Made by a program: the position numbers and the translations under genes. A stretch of 64,000 bases of DNA, taken from the NCBI GenBank assembly GCA_040384325.1, contig JAZKJL010000006.1:310001-374000 (forward strand), in the 5' to 3' direction. Of this stretch, positions 36,788 to 46,314 are shown one piece after another. Within the stretch, counting starts at the first letter, position 1, and each line of letters begins with the position of its first letter. The notes below the pieces were generated by a model, which was given only the letters and a program-made list of their open reading frames with translations, did not search any database and was not told the DNA's origin. The DNA comes from JACMLX01 sp040384325 (GTDB lineage Bacteria; Gemmatimonadota; Gemmatimonadetes; Gemmatimonadales; Gemmatimonadaceae).

Positions 36788-39157
36788 GTGTCCGTCTCTC
36801 GTCCGTCCCACGTGTGCATCCGCGTCGGCCTCGCCGTCGCGACGATGAGCATCGTGTGTGTCACAACCACCAGCGCCCAGGACACCACGCGTGCGCGGCG
36901 CACCTCCATCCAGCGCGACTCGGTGCAGCGGCTGCGCACGGTGGAAGTCTCCGCCTCACGCGTGGGCCGCGGCAAGACGCGCGCCGGGAGCGCGGTCGAT
37001 GCGGTCGACCTGCGTCTCGCGCCGATCGGCACCAGTGCCCTCAAGGTCATCGAGCGACTGCCGGGCGTGAACATGCAGAGCGCCGATCCCTTCGGCGCGT
37101 ACGAATGGTCGAACCGCATCACGATGCGCGGTTTCCAGACGCAGCAGATCGGCCAGACCTTCGATGGCATCACGCTCGGCGACATGTCGTACGGCAACTT
37201 CAATGGCCTTGGCATCAGTCGCGCCATCGATCCCGACAACCTTGGCGAAGCCACCGTGCTGCAGGGCAGCGGTGCCCTCGGCACGTCGTCCAGCAACAAC
37301 CTTGGTGGTGTGGTGCAGTACACGTCGGGTGACCCTTTCGCGCGGCGCACCGTGTCGCTGTCCCAGATGGTGGGCGAGGCGAACACCTTCCGCACCGCCG
37401 GACGCTTCGACACCGGACTGCTGACGCTCGGCAGCAGCAGCGGCATCAAGGCCTTCGTCAGCATCTCCCGCATCGACAACGACAAGTGGAAGGGATCGGG
37501 CACGCGCGCCTCACCGGCGGCCGACGTGCTCATCGGACAGCGCGGCGGCCTGTTCGGCACCGGCGAGACGTGGCAGGACCAGGTGAACGCCAAGGCGCAG
37601 TATTTCGCCGGCCCGCACCAGGTGGTGGCGTACTACGGCCTCTCCGACCGCAAGGAGAACGACTACGCCGACCTGTCACTCGCGCGGTGGCGCACCAGCG
37701 GTCGTGACTGGGACCAGTACGCGAACTGGAACCAGGCCGTCGCGGCAGCGCAGAGCAACACGCCGGACGAGGCGTACTACAACACGGCGCAGGGGGCGCG
37801 GCGCGATCACCTGGGCTACCTGAAGGGCGCGTTCCGCCTCGCCGACGGTGCGAAGCTCGAGCTGCAGCCGTACCTGCACACCAACCGTGGCGCCGGTGAC
37901 TGGACGGCACCCACCTACGGCGCGTCGTGGAACCCGGACCCGATCTACTTCCGCCAGACGCAGTACGACAGCCGTCGCTTCGGCCTCAACGCGCGTGCGA
38001 CCTTCGAGCTGCCGGGCAACGAGCTGGAAGTGGGCGGCTGGCTGGAGAACAACGAGTCCAACATCCGTCGCGTGGGCTGGCGCCTGGCGAACTTCGCTGC
38101 CGGGCCGACGGTGGACTTCGACAACGTGCTGCGCCTCTTCTTCGACCGCACCGGTGAGTTCAACACCACGCAGCTGTTCGTGCAGAACACCAACCGGTTG
38201 CTGGACGGTCGCCTGAAGCTGACCTACGGCGCCAAATACCTGCACATCGGTGCCGACTTCCGCAACAACGGTCGCACCATCGCCAGTGCCGCCACGCTCC
38301 CCGACTCGGCACGCCCGGGATTCTCGATCGCGACCAAGGGCGGTTTCCTGCCGCAGGTGGGCGCGGTGTGGAGCGCCACGCCGCAGGACGAGTTCTTCGC
38401 CAACGTGTCGGAGAACGTGAATGCGCTGCCCTACAGTCCGCAGTCGGGTGTGTACAACACCAGCCCGGCCGGTTTTGCGTTCTTTCGCGACAACACCAAG
38501 CCGGAACGTGCCACCACGATCGAAGGTGGCGTGCGGACGCGTCGCGGTCCGGTGGAGGCGTCGCTGACGGTGTTCAACGTGGCCTATCGCAACCGATTGA
38601 TCGGCGTGTCGGTCTGTCCGCTCACCGCCACCTGCGTGAGTTCGTTCGCCAACGTGGGCGGCGTCACCTCGCGCGGCGCGGAAGGCCTGCTGGCGCTGCG
38701 CCTGTCGAGCCGGCTCTCGCTGACCACCAGCGCCGCCTTCACCGATGCCACGATCGATGATGACTACGTGAGCGGTGTGTCGGACACGGTGCGTTCGAAG
38801 GGCAAGCGGGTGGTGGACACGCCGCAATTGCTGGGCAACGCCCAGCTGCGTTTCCAGCAGGGTGGCGTGGTGGCGCAGCTCGGCGCGCGACATGTGGCGG
38901 AGCGCTACTTCTCGATTCTCAACAGCGATGACGGCAAGGTGCCGGGTTACACCACGCTCGATGCCAACGTGGAGTACACGCTGCGCACCGTGCCGGGGGT
39001 GCAGGAGCTGACGTTCCGCGTGAACGCGCTGAACCTCACCGACGCGAACTACATCGGCACGCTCGGCACCAACGGCATGACGCTCACCGGCGACACGCAG
39101 ACGATGCTCACCGGCGCTCGACGCCTGGTGTTCTTCTCGATCGGCACACGATTCTAG
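36788..39157 (+). CDS. TonB-dependent outer-membrane receptor
   Basis: 789 residues starting at GTG 36788, with a signal peptide (cleavage near TSAQD). The plug domain spans ~50-160 with LKVIERLPGVNMQS, NRITMRGFQTQQIGQTFDGI and ISRAIDPDNLGEATVLQG. A 22-strand-type barrel then runs to the terminal Phe (FFSIGTRF), the usual outer-membrane insertion signal. It imports a siderophore or other large ligand using TonB energy. No exbB/exbD/tonB and no periplasmic binding gene are beside it, so the ligand is unknown. An inverted repeat upstream may be an operator, and a strong terminator follows. Confidence 0.95.
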   Translation: MSVSRPSHVCIRVGLAVATMSIVCVTTTSAQDTTRARRTSIQRDSVQRLRTVEVSASRVGRGKTRAGSAVDAVDLRLAPIGTSALKVIERLPGVNMQSADPFGAYEWSNRITMRGFQTQQIGQTFDGITLGDMSYGNFNGLGISRAIDPDNLGEATVLQGSGALGTSSSNNLGGVVQYTSGDPFARRTVSLSQMVGEANTFRTAGRFDTGLLTLGSSSGIKAFVSISRIDNDKWKGSGTRASPAADVLIGQRGGLFGTGETWQDQVNAKAQYFAGPHQVVAYYGLSDRKENDYADLSLARWRTSGRDWDQYANWNQAVAAAQSNTPDEAYYNTAQGARRDHLGYLKGAFRLADGAKLELQPYLHTNRGAGDWTAPTYGASWNPDPIYFRQTQYDSRRFGLNARATFELPGNELEVGGWLENNESNIRRVGWRLANFAAGPTVDFDNVLRLFFDRTGEFNTTQLFVQNTNRLLDGRLKLTYGAKYLHIGADFRNNGRTIASAATLPDSARPGFSIATKGGFLPQVGAVWSATPQDEFFANVSENVNALPYSPQSGVYNTSPAGFAFFRDNTKPERATTIEGGVRTRRGPVEASLTVFNVAYRNRLIGVSVCPLTATCVSSFANVGGVTSRGAEGLLALRLSSRLSLTTSAAFTDATIDDDYVSGVSDTVRSKGKRVVDTPQLLGNAQLRFQQGGVVAQLGARHVAERYFSILNSDDGKVPGYTTLDANVEYTLRTVPGVQELTFRVNALNLTDANYIGTLGTNGMTLTGDTQTMLTGARRLVFFSIGTRF

Positions 39158-39178
39158 CCGCGACGAGAACGCAAACGG

Positions 39179-39211
39179 AAACGCCCCCTGCCGATGCGGC
39201 AGGGGGCGTTT
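39179..39211. terminator. Strong bidirectional terminator
   Basis: A perfect 15-bp stem (AAACGCCCCCTGCCG / CGGCAGGGGGCGTTT) with a 3-nt loop. It lies between the TonB receptor gene and a convergent hypothetical gene; T-rich ends exist on both strands. Confidence 0.9.
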
Positions 39212-39236
39212 CATTCCTCCATCGACGACCGTCGGG

Positions 39237-39638
39237 TCAGGCCGGAACGGTCTCGGTCTCTTCCACGTCAGCCGTTTCAGTACCCATCTCGGCGCCGACT
39301 TCCTCACCGACCAGCGCATCGATCGCCGCTGATTCGGGAGTGGACTCCACCAGCACTGCGGCCGGCGCGTCCTCGGTCACCGCTGCGGCCTTGGGCGGCT
39401 GCACGAACCGCTCGCCCAACTGGCGAAGGTCGTTCACGTCCGCCGGCTTCAACTCCGGATACCGCTCGGCGAAATACGCCATCGTCTCGGCAAACCACTC
39501 CGCCTGATGCTCCGGCGATGCCCCGATGACTTCACACCGCATGATCTGCTGGAACAACTCATCCCGCGCCTGCTCGAACGGGGTCGGCGGCGTCACAACG
39601 CGACGCTGTCGATTCTTTTTCGTCAAATTTGACCTCAT
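39237..39638 (-). CDS. Hypothetical acidic-tailed protein
   Basis: 133 residues. Basic N-terminus (MRSNLTKKNRQRRV), a short helical core (FEQARDELFQQIMRCEVIGA, then FAETMAYFAERYPELKPADV) and a highly acidic, Ala/Glu/Thr-rich C-tail from ~85. No signal or TM segment. It is 25 nt downstream of the alpha/beta-hydrolase gene, so possibly cotranscribed. The intergenic bases are unusually A/T-rich for this segment. No family recognised. Confidence 0.65.
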   Translation of the reverse strand: MRSNLTKKNRQRRVVTPPTPFEQARDELFQQIMRCEVIGASPEHQAEWFAETMAYFAERYPELKPADVNDLRQLGERFVQPPKAAAVTEDAPAAVLVESTPESAAIDALVGEEVGAEMGTETADVEETETVPA

Positions 39639-39663
39639 TGGTTGCAGCTGTAATACAGAAAAA

Positions 39664-40560
39664 CTAGTCAGGACGGCCCTGATTCTCCAGCGAGACGGAT
39701 AAATCGAACGAACGCTCCACCCGCTCCATGATCAGCGCAGCCAGCGGTGCCGGACGTTCCAACGGCAATAATCGCATCGCGCTCGGCAGCCGGACCATCG
39801 GCGCCGCAGGAGGAGCCACCATCGGATCCTCTTCACCAGTGACGCGCAGCGTGCCCGGATCGCTGACGGCCAGTGGCAGCGCATCCTCCTCCTCCGCCAC
39901 CGCACGCGCCAGGTCGAGCAGGTGCCGCGCCCCCTGACTGCCGGTGTACGGTGCCGAAAAGCGCGCCACCAGCCGGTCGGTCATGTTGTCCGGCTCCGCC
40001 ACCGAGGCGCGCAGCACGGGGCCCAGCAGGTCTACTACACCGAGCGGGCGGCTGGAGATCTCCAGCAGTGCCGGACCGGTCTGTCCGCGCACCGCCTCGA
40101 TCTCCGGCCCTTCAGCCATGTCCAGCGGCGTCGGCGAGCAGAGCACCATCGCCCGGATGCGCTCGGGGCGGATCGCAGCCAGCCGCCGCACCACCACGCA
40201 GCCCAGATCCTGCCCGACTGCGACCACCCGACTGATCCGCAGCAATGCCAGCGCCCGGTCCAGGTAGCGAGCCTGCGCCGAAACGGTGTACGGACCGCCC
40301 ACCGGGCGGTCGGACTCACCGAAGCCGAGCAGGTCGGGCACGATCACCTGGCAGCCGTTGGCCAGCAGGATCGGGGCGACACGTTGCCAGATGGGGGCGC
40401 TGGTGGTGAAGCCGTGTACCAGCAGCACGGCGGGACCGCCGTGGCCGTAGCGCATGGCGTGCAGCGCCCCGGGACCCACCGGCAGGCGCACGTAGTCGCC
40501 GTCGGGTGGCACGTACGGCAGCACCGACCGGGTCAGCGGCAGCCGACGCTGCGACGGCAT
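39664..40560 (-). CDS. Alpha/beta hydrolase with Asp nucleophile (dehalogenase/epoxide-hydrolase type)
   Basis: 298 residues from ATG 40560. The fold markers are LLVHGFTTSAPIW (oxyanion HG) and VPDLLGFGESDRP. The nucleophile elbow reads GQDLG with D118 in place of Ser, the pattern of haloalkane dehalogenases and epoxide hydrolases rather than esterases. The expected acid and His are less clear; a C-terminal segment DPGTLRVTGEEDPMV may carry the acid. No signal peptide. The frame continues upstream to 41412 opposite other genes, which I reject. Substrate unknown. Confidence 0.75.
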   Translation of the reverse strand: MPSQRRLPLTRSVLPYVPPDGDYVRLPVGPGALHAMRYGHGGPAVLLVHGFTTSAPIWQRVAPILLANGCQVIVPDLLGFGESDRPVGGPYTVSAQARYLDRALALLRISRVVAVGQDLGCVVVRRLAAIRPERIRAMVLCSPTPLDMAEGPEIEAVRGQTGPALLEISSRPLGVVDLLGPVLRASVAEPDNMTDRLVARFSAPYTGSQGARHLLDLARAVAEEEDALPLAVSDPGTLRVTGEEDPMVAPPAAPMVRLPSAMRLLPLERPAPLAALIMERVERSFDLSVSLENQGRPD

Positions 40561-40860
40561 GACGGGCGAGAAGGCGGGCGAGGCGATCACGGGCGGACGC
40601 GGCACGGGGGGAATGTACCACGCCGCCGAAGCGCCGATCGATCGCGCGCGGGGCAGCGCCGCGCTGCAGTGGCTGGGGCTGCGCACCTGCTCCACTAGCG
40701 CCGGCCACCGCAGCACACCTACCCTTGTGGTCCGCTGCCGAGTTGGCTGACGCGCCGCGGATCGAGGCCGCGCGGCGACTGTCCGCTGCCGCCGCACCTG
40801 CACGAATTCACACACGGGACGCCGCCCAGTGCCTCCCGACACCGCTGAGGGCGACCCATC
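40561..40860. other. 300-nt divergent intergenic region
   Basis: It separates the minus-strand hydrolase (start 40560) and the plus-strand DsbA-like gene (start 40861), so it should hold both promoters. I see no clear -35/-10 pair, repeat or RNA gene. Confidence 0.4.
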
Positions 40861-41589
40861 GTGAGCGCGAAGGTCAGTGCGAAGAAGTCCAACAACTCCG
40901 GTTTCGTCATCGCCCTGGTGGGTATCGCGGTGGCCGGCGGCGGGTTCATCTGGTGGAAGACCCAGCAGCCGCCTCCCGTCGCCGCGATCGTGCTGCCGAC
41001 GGTGACCGACTCCCTGCTGGCCAGCAAGGCGCAGGGCTACACCATCGGCTCGCCCGACGCGAAGGTCGAGATCGTGGAGTTCGCCGACTTCGAGTGCCCG
41101 GCCTGCGGCAACTTCGCGATGGTCACCGAGCCGGACGTGCGCAAGAACCTCGTCGCCACCGGACAGGTGCGCTACACGTTCTACGACTTCCCGCTGCTGA
41201 ACGCGCACGTGAACACCATCCCGGCCTCGATGTCGGCGGCGTGCGCCAACGACCAGGGCAAGTTCTGGGAGATGCACGACGCGATCTTCCTCGGCCAGAT
41301 CGAGTGGAACGGCATCGCCACCAACAACCCGCGCAAGGTGCTGGCCGGGTATGCCGAGAAGCTCGGCATCGACATGGGCAAGTGGAACGCCTGCATGGAC
41401 GCCAACACCCATGCCGAGCGGATCCGCGCCAACTACGCGCTGGGCATGACGAAGCAGGTCGGCAGCACGCCGACGTTCATCATCAACGGCATCTCATATC
41501 CGGGCGCGCTGCCGTACGATGACATCAAGAAGGCCGTGGACGTGGCGCTCGCCGCCACGCTGCCGATTCCGGCAACGACGCCGAAGTAA
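40861..41589 (+). CDS. DsbA-like thiol oxidoreductase, membrane-anchored
   Basis: 242 residues from GTG 40861. A single N-terminal TM helix (FVIALVGIAVAGGGFIWW) anchors it with the thioredoxin domain outside. The active site is C79-P-A-C82 (FECPACGNF), and the cis-Pro loop is GSTPTF (~205). A helical insertion typical of the DsbA/DSBA-thioredoxin_4 group lies between them. It should form or isomerise disulfides in exported proteins, possibly including cytochrome c maturation factors, although the ccm genes lie 4 kb away. A terminator follows it. Confidence 0.9.
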   Translation: MSAKVSAKKSNNSGFVIALVGIAVAGGGFIWWKTQQPPPVAAIVLPTVTDSLLASKAQGYTIGSPDAKVEIVEFADFECPACGNFAMVTEPDVRKNLVATGQVRYTFYDFPLLNAHVNTIPASMSAACANDQGKFWEMHDAIFLGQIEWNGIATNNPRKVLAGYAEKLGIDMGKWNACMDANTHAERIRANYALGMTKQVGSTPTFIINGISYPGALPYDDIKKAVDVALAATLPIPATTPK

Positions 41590-41612
41590 CGGCGCGGCGC
41601 AGGCTGTGGATC

Positions 41613-41648
41613 ACGACGGGGCGGGCCAGCGATGGCTCGCCCCGTCGT
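41613..41648 (+). terminator. Terminator hairpin after dsbA-like gene
   Basis: An 11-bp stem (ACGACGGGGCG / CGCCCCGTCGT) with a further GCC/GGC inner stem, followed by CCGTTTCC. It lies 24 nt past the stop. Confidence 0.65.
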
Positions 41649-41868
41649 CCGTTTCCGCGCATCCGAATGAGGGGCGCGAGTGATGTATTCCCGTTGTGGA
41701 TTAAGGCCTTCACACACCACGGGAACCTGCATCCCCGCGCCGGAGCATCCGATACTCGAAGGCACGACGCATGACGTCGGGCGTGCGCACGGGGGTCGTG
41801 CGCACCATGCGCAGCGCCGGCACGTCGCGGAGCGCGCAGGCCTTCAGTCTTCCCGCAACGACGAGCGC

Positions 41869-42987
41869 ATGATGACCGGTTCGGCGAGCACGCCGGCACC
41901 GATGCAGGAGCCACGCAACACTTCCGACGGCGAGCAGTCGCGGCTCGATCCGCGCCTCACGTCGCCTGCCCGACTTGCCGCACTCCGCGCCACCGGATTG
42001 CTCGACGGCACCAGTAACGCGGTGCTCGATCGACTCTCGCGATTGGTGACGAGGCTCCTTGGCGTGCCCATCGCGACGGTGTCGCTGGTGGATGACCAGG
42101 GGCAGCATTTCCCCGGTGTCGCGGGCATTGCCGGCTGGGCCGGCGAACAGCGTGGCACGCCGCTGTCGTACTCGTTCTGCCAGCACGTGGTCACGGCCGA
42201 CGCAACGCTGCTGGTCAACGACGCGACCGCGCATCCCTTGGTGCAGCAGAATCCCGCCGTCAGTGAACTCGGGGTGGTGGCCTACGCCGGTGTGCCGTTG
42301 CGCACCGCCGAAGGGCTGACGCTCGGCGCGCTCTGCGCCATCGACTCGTCGCCGGTGCAGTGGACGCCGGAGCAGGTGGCGATCCTCGAGGATCTCGCCG
42401 CCGCGGCGATGGCGGAGATCGAGTTGCGCTCCACCATCCGCTCGCTGGTGGCGATGCAGGTCAAGCTGCAGTCACAGGTGTCGCGCGACGAGCTCACCGG
42501 CCTGCTCAACCGGCGTGGCTTCATGGAGCAGGCCAAGCGACACCTCGCGCTCGCCGAGCGCACCGACGCACCGTTCCTCGTGGCCGCGCTCGACCTCGAC
42601 GGGTTCAAGGCGATCAACGACACCTGCGGGCACGAAGCGGGAGATGCCGCGCTGCAGGAGATGGCGGCGTTGCTCACCAACGTCTGTCGCGCGTCGGACA
42701 TCGTGGCGCGCTTCGGCGGTGACGAGTTCGTGCTGCTGCTGGCCAACAGCGGCGTGGATCACATGCATCGCGTGCGCGAACGGCTGCATGAGGCGATCGA
42801 GCGTCGCAACCAGGTGATGCCGGTCGAGCGGCAGATGACGTCGAGCATCGGCATCGCGGTCTGGACGCCGAAGAACCCGAAGTCACTGGCGTTGCTGCAG
42901 CGTCAGGCCGACGAGGCGATGTATGCCGACAAGCGGGCCGGTCGCGCCCGTCGCACGGCGCGTTCCACCGCGAACGCCGAAGGCTGA
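41869..42987 (+). CDS. GAF-GGDEF diguanylate cyclase
   Basis: About 372 residues. A GAF sensor domain occupies ~45-190 (PIATVSLVDDQGQHFPG, then LSYSFCQHVV and GVPLRTAEGLTLGALCAID). A short coiled coil follows, then a GGDEF domain (~205-360) starting DELTGLLNRRGF. The active-site motif is intact (RFGGDEF, ~282), with an inhibitory I-site R-x-x-D five residues before it (RASD). It should make cyclic di-GMP under control of the GAF ligand. Start chosen at ATG 41869 (ATGATG); an ATG-initiated frame from 41680 adds an unlikely low-complexity N-terminus. No partner gene. Confidence 0.92.
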   Translation: MMTGSASTPAPMQEPRNTSDGEQSRLDPRLTSPARLAALRATGLLDGTSNAVLDRLSRLVTRLLGVPIATVSLVDDQGQHFPGVAGIAGWAGEQRGTPLSYSFCQHVVTADATLLVNDATAHPLVQQNPAVSELGVVAYAGVPLRTAEGLTLGALCAIDSSPVQWTPEQVAILEDLAAAAMAEIELRSTIRSLVAMQVKLQSQVSRDELTGLLNRRGFMEQAKRHLALAERTDAPFLVAALDLDGFKAINDTCGHEAGDAALQEMAALLTNVCRASDIVARFGGDEFVLLLANSGVDHMHRVRERLHEAIERRNQVMPVERQMTSSIGIAVWTPKNPKSLALLQRQADEAMYADKRAGRARRTARSTANAEG

Positions 42988-43033
42988 TCATACCGCCCGC
43001 CGTCGTGCCACATGGGCGACGACGGGCATCAAT

Positions 43034-43408
43034 TCAGCGACGGCGCGCCGTCCCGTCGCTGGACGCCGCGATGCGCACGATCGGCAGCACGTCGTCGCCC
43101 ACCATCTGCGTGCCGAGCGGCGTGTTGCGCTCGGGCACCACGTCGTCACCCAGCACCACCAGCGTGCGGGTGGCGACGGTGCTGGCCAGCGGCTCGGGAA
43201 TGCCGAGCATGCGGATGTAGGTCTCGATCGCGCGATCGAACGGCAACTCGCCGGCCAGCGTGTCCACGTAGAGCAGTGCGTTGCGCACGTGCGTCTCGAG
43301 CACGGCTTCCTCGGCACGCGCCTGTGCCAGGCGCAGGCGACGCTCGGCGGCGTCACTGAGCTTTCTGGGGAACAGGGTGTCGGGGAACAGGCGGCCGAGG
43401 AGGCTCAT
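43034..43408 (-). CDS. Hypothetical protein
   Basis: 124 residues. A short basic start (MSLLGRLFPDTLFPRKLSDA), a helical central part (RLRLAQARAEEAVLETHVRNAL), then a mixed region with LGIPEPLASTVATRTLVVLGDDVV. No signal, TM or known motif. It lies upstream of acs on the same strand order but 90 nt separate it from that gene's end of transcription, so it is probably independent. Its coding potential is supported by the long frame and codon pattern, but the function is unknown. Confidence 0.6.
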   Translation of the reverse strand: MSLLGRLFPDTLFPRKLSDAAERRLRLAQARAEEAVLETHVRNALLYVDTLAGELPFDRAIETYIRMLGIPEPLASTVATRTLVVLGDDVVPERNTPLGTQMVGDDVLPIVRIAASSDGTARRR

Positions 43409-43498
43409 GCCCCGAACGTTAAGCGGCGCAACGGCTTGAAACCAGCCGAACGGCGGCGCGGGAGCCGCGATCGCGCAGGTCCCGACACCACCGCCACG

Positions 43499-45463
43499 TC
43501 ACGATTCCTGCGCCTCGTACTGCTCCTTCAGCCCCGCCACCACACTCGGGTCCGCAAGCGTGGTGGTGTCGCCCAGCGCGCGGCCTTCGGCGATGTCGCG
43601 CAGCAGGCGGCGCATGATCTTGCCGGAGCGCGTCTTCGGCAGGTCGGCACTGAACAGGATGTCGTCGGGCTTGGCGATGGCGCCGATCTTCTCGCCGACG
43701 AAGTCGCGCAACTCGTCACGTAGTGCCGACGATGGCGTGAACCCCTCGCGCAACGTGACGAAGGCCGCGATGGCCTGCCCCTTCAATTCATGATCCTTGC
43801 CCACCACCGCCGCCTCGGCCACCGACGGATGGCCCACCAGCGCACTCTCCACCTCCATCGTGCCGATGCGATGGCCGGCCACGTTCAGCACGTCGTCCAC
43901 GCGACCGAGGATCCACCAGTAGCCATCCTCGTCGAGCTTCGCACCGTCACCGGCGAAGTAGAGATCGGGCCGCCCGGGCCACTTGCTGAAGTAGGTGTCC
44001 ACGTAGCGCTGCCGGTCGCCCCAGATCGTGCGCAGCATGCTGGGCCACGGTCGCGTGATGGTCAGCAACCCACCACCGACGGCGATCGGCTGCGCATCCT
44101 TGTCCACCAGGGCGACGCTGAATCCCGGCAGTGCATGCGTGGCGCTGCCGGGCTTCGTCTCCGTCACGCCGGGCAACGGTGAGATCACGATCGCACCGGT
44201 TTCGGTCTGCCACCACGTGTCCACGATCGGGCAGCGTTCCTTGCCGATCACGCGGTGATACCACATCCACGCCTCCGGATTGATCGGCTCACCCACGGTG
44301 CCGAGCAGGCGAAGGCGTGAGAGGTCGTGCTGGTTGGGGAACTGCTCGCCCCACTTCATGAACGCACGGATCGCCGTCGGCGCGGTGTAGAAGATCGTCA
44401 CGCCATGGCGCGCGCACATGTCCCACATGCGATGGCGATCGGGCCAGTCGGGCGCGCCTTCGTACAGCAGGCAGGTGGCGCCGTTGGCCAGCGGGCCGTA
44501 CACCACGTACGAGTGCCCCGTCACCCAGCCCACATCGGCCGTGCACCAGAAGACGTCGTCATCCTTGAGGTCGAACACCAGCTTCGACGTGGTGGTGACA
44601 CCGGTGAGGTACCCGCCGGTGCTGTGCACGATGCCCTTCGGCTTGCCGGTGGTGCCTGACGTGTAGAGGATGAACAGCGGATCCTCGGCGTCCATCACCG
44701 CCGGCTCGCACTGCAGCGGCGCCTTCTGCATCAGGCGGTGCCACCACGCGTCGCGTCCTTCCTGCATCTGCGCGAAGGTCTCGTCGCTCATGGCGCCGGC
44801 GCGACGCTGCACCACCACGCAGTGCTCGATGCTCGGCGTCTCCTGCATCGCGACGTCGGCGTTGCGCTTGAGCGGTACCACCTGCCCGCGCCGGAAACCA
44901 CCGTCGGCGGTCACCAGCACGCGGCACTGCGAATCGTTGATGCGGTCGCGCAGCGACTCGGGGCTGAAGCCGCCGAACACCACACTGTGGATGGCGCCGA
45001 TGCGCGCGCAGGCCAGCATCGCGATCGCGGCCTCCGGAATCATCGGCAGGTAGATCGCCACGCGGTCGCCTTTCTGCACGCCGAGGCCGCGCAGCACGTT
45101 GGCGAACTTGTTCACCTCGGTGTAGAGCTGCCAGTAGGTCAGCGTGCGCTGGTCGCCGGGCTCACCCTCGAAGATGATCGCGGCCTTGTTGCGATGCGGA
45201 CCTCGCACGTGCCGGTCGAGGCAGTTGGCCGAGACGTTGAGCTGTCCGTCGGCGAACCAGGTGGCGAACGGTGCCTCCCATTCGAGGCCCTTGGTGAACG
45301 GCCGGATCCATTCCAGCTGCTGCGCCTGTCGCACCCAGAAGGCTTCGGGATCGGCGGCGGCGTCCTGCGCGAAGGCACCGTCGCTCACGTGGGCCGCGGC
45401 CTGAAAGCCAGCCGGGGCAGGGAAGCGTCGATTTTCGGTCAGCAGCGCGTCGATCTCGGACAT
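43499..45463 (-). CDS. acs: Acetyl-CoA synthetase
   Basis: AMP-forming ligase that activates acetate to acetyl-CoA; cytosolic. 654 residues from ATG 45463 (MSEIDALLTENR), the normal length. Adenylation signatures: YTSGTTGKPKGIVHSTGGYL (the P-loop-like A3 motif), VGEPINPEAW and WWQTETGAIVISP. The C-terminal lysine used for regulation by acetylation is in PKTRSGKIMRR. An upstream ATG (45511) would add 16 residues of no family match. It is divergent from the ccmA gene. Confidence 0.97.
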   Translation of the reverse strand: MSEIDALLTENRRFPAPAGFQAAAHVSDGAFAQDAAADPEAFWVRQAQQLEWIRPFTKGLEWEAPFATWFADGQLNVSANCLDRHVRGPHRNKAAIIFEGEPGDQRTLTYWQLYTEVNKFANVLRGLGVQKGDRVAIYLPMIPEAAIAMLACARIGAIHSVVFGGFSPESLRDRINDSQCRVLVTADGGFRRGQVVPLKRNADVAMQETPSIEHCVVVQRRAGAMSDETFAQMQEGRDAWWHRLMQKAPLQCEPAVMDAEDPLFILYTSGTTGKPKGIVHSTGGYLTGVTTTSKLVFDLKDDDVFWCTADVGWVTGHSYVVYGPLANGATCLLYEGAPDWPDRHRMWDMCARHGVTIFYTAPTAIRAFMKWGEQFPNQHDLSRLRLLGTVGEPINPEAWMWYHRVIGKERCPIVDTWWQTETGAIVISPLPGVTETKPGSATHALPGFSVALVDKDAQPIAVGGGLLTITRPWPSMLRTIWGDRQRYVDTYFSKWPGRPDLYFAGDGAKLDEDGYWWILGRVDDVLNVAGHRIGTMEVESALVGHPSVAEAAVVGKDHELKGQAIAAFVTLREGFTPSSALRDELRDFVGEKIGAIAKPDDILFSADLPKTRSGKIMRRLLRDIAEGRALGDTTTLADPSVVAGLKEQYEAQES

Positions 45464-45564
45464 GTGGCAGTCGGGAATGGAGGACAGGTTTTCGAGCGGT
45501 GAGTCTGGCACCCCGCGCCCCGAGGGGCAACCGCATCGCGGACCCGGGCGGTTAGCTTGGCGCG

Positions 45565-46314
45565 ATGACTTCGCCCAGCCCGACTCAGCCGCATGGACCG
45601 TCGCCGGTATGTCAGACGGTGGCGCTGGTGCGGCGCTTCGGCCGGCGACGCGCGGTGGATGGCGTGAACCTGGGCATCGGTGCCGGCGAGTGTCTGGCGC
45701 TGTTCGGTCCGAACGGCGCCGGCAAGACCACGCTGCTCCGATTGCTGGCCGGATTGCTCCGACCCACCAGCGGTGAGGTGCGGCTGCTGGGCCGCGTCCT
45801 GAAGAGCGACGCCACCGAAGAACGGGGCCGGGTGGGCCTGATCAGCCACCAGAGCATGCTGTACGACGTGCTGACGGTGGCCGAGAACGTGGCGTTCGCC
45901 GCCAGGCTGCACGGCATCGTGGACGTGCACGGTGCGACCAGCGCCGCGATCACGCGCCTCGGCCTGGAGGGTCGTGAGCTGACGCCGGTGCGCGCGCTCA
46001 GTCGCGGCTGGCAGCAACGGGTATCGATCGCCCGCGCGATCGTGCACGGTCCGGCGCTGGTGTTGCTCGACGAGCCGTACACGGGCCTCGACGTCGCCGG
46101 AGCGCGGGCGCTGACGTCGCTGTTGCTCTCGCTGCGACAGGATGGGGCGGCGCTGGCGCTGGTCACCCACTCGGTGGAGGAAGGCCTGGCACTGGCCACC
46201 CACGCCGCGATCATGCTCGAGGGCACGATCCGCAGCCTGCAACCCACCGCAGGCATCGATGCCGCGACATATGCCGACGAGTATCGCCGCCTCACGGTGG
46301 AGTCGGCGGCGTGA
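45565..46314 (+). CDS. ccmA: Haem exporter ATP-binding protein CcmA
   Basis: 249-residue ABC ATPase. Walker A GPNGAGKTTLL (~48-58), Walker B LVLLDEPYTGLD, switch His in LVTHSVEEG. The signature loop is LSRGWQQRVSIARA, where W replaces the usual Q of LSGGQ; the LSRGxxQR form is typical of CcmA. It powers the CcmABCD complex that releases holo-CcmE during cytochrome c maturation. The stop overlaps ccmB by 4 nt, and the whole ccmABCD-hemDC run reads as one operon. Confidence 0.93.
   Translation: MTSPSPTQPHGPSPVCQTVALVRRFGRRRAVDGVNLGIGAGECLALFGPNGAGKTTLLRLLAGLLRPTSGEVRLLGRVLKSDATEERGRVGLISHQSMLYDVLTVAENVAFAARLHGIVDVHGATSAAITRLGLEGRELTPVRALSRGWQQRVSIARAIVHGPALVLLDEPYTGLDVAGARALTSLLLSLRQDGAALALVTHSVEEGLALATHAAIMLEGTIRSLQPTAGIDAATYADEYRRLTVESAA

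Noticed and set aside
40725..41522. Long plus-strand frame overlapping the DsbA-like gene
   Set aside because: A frame-shifted shadow of the DsbA-like protein with Arg/Gly/Ala-rich content and no domain.
41749..41830. Palindromic GTGCGCAC pair before the GGDEF gene
   Set aside because: The octamer is itself a palindrome of common G+C-rich type; the pair is weak evidence for an operator.
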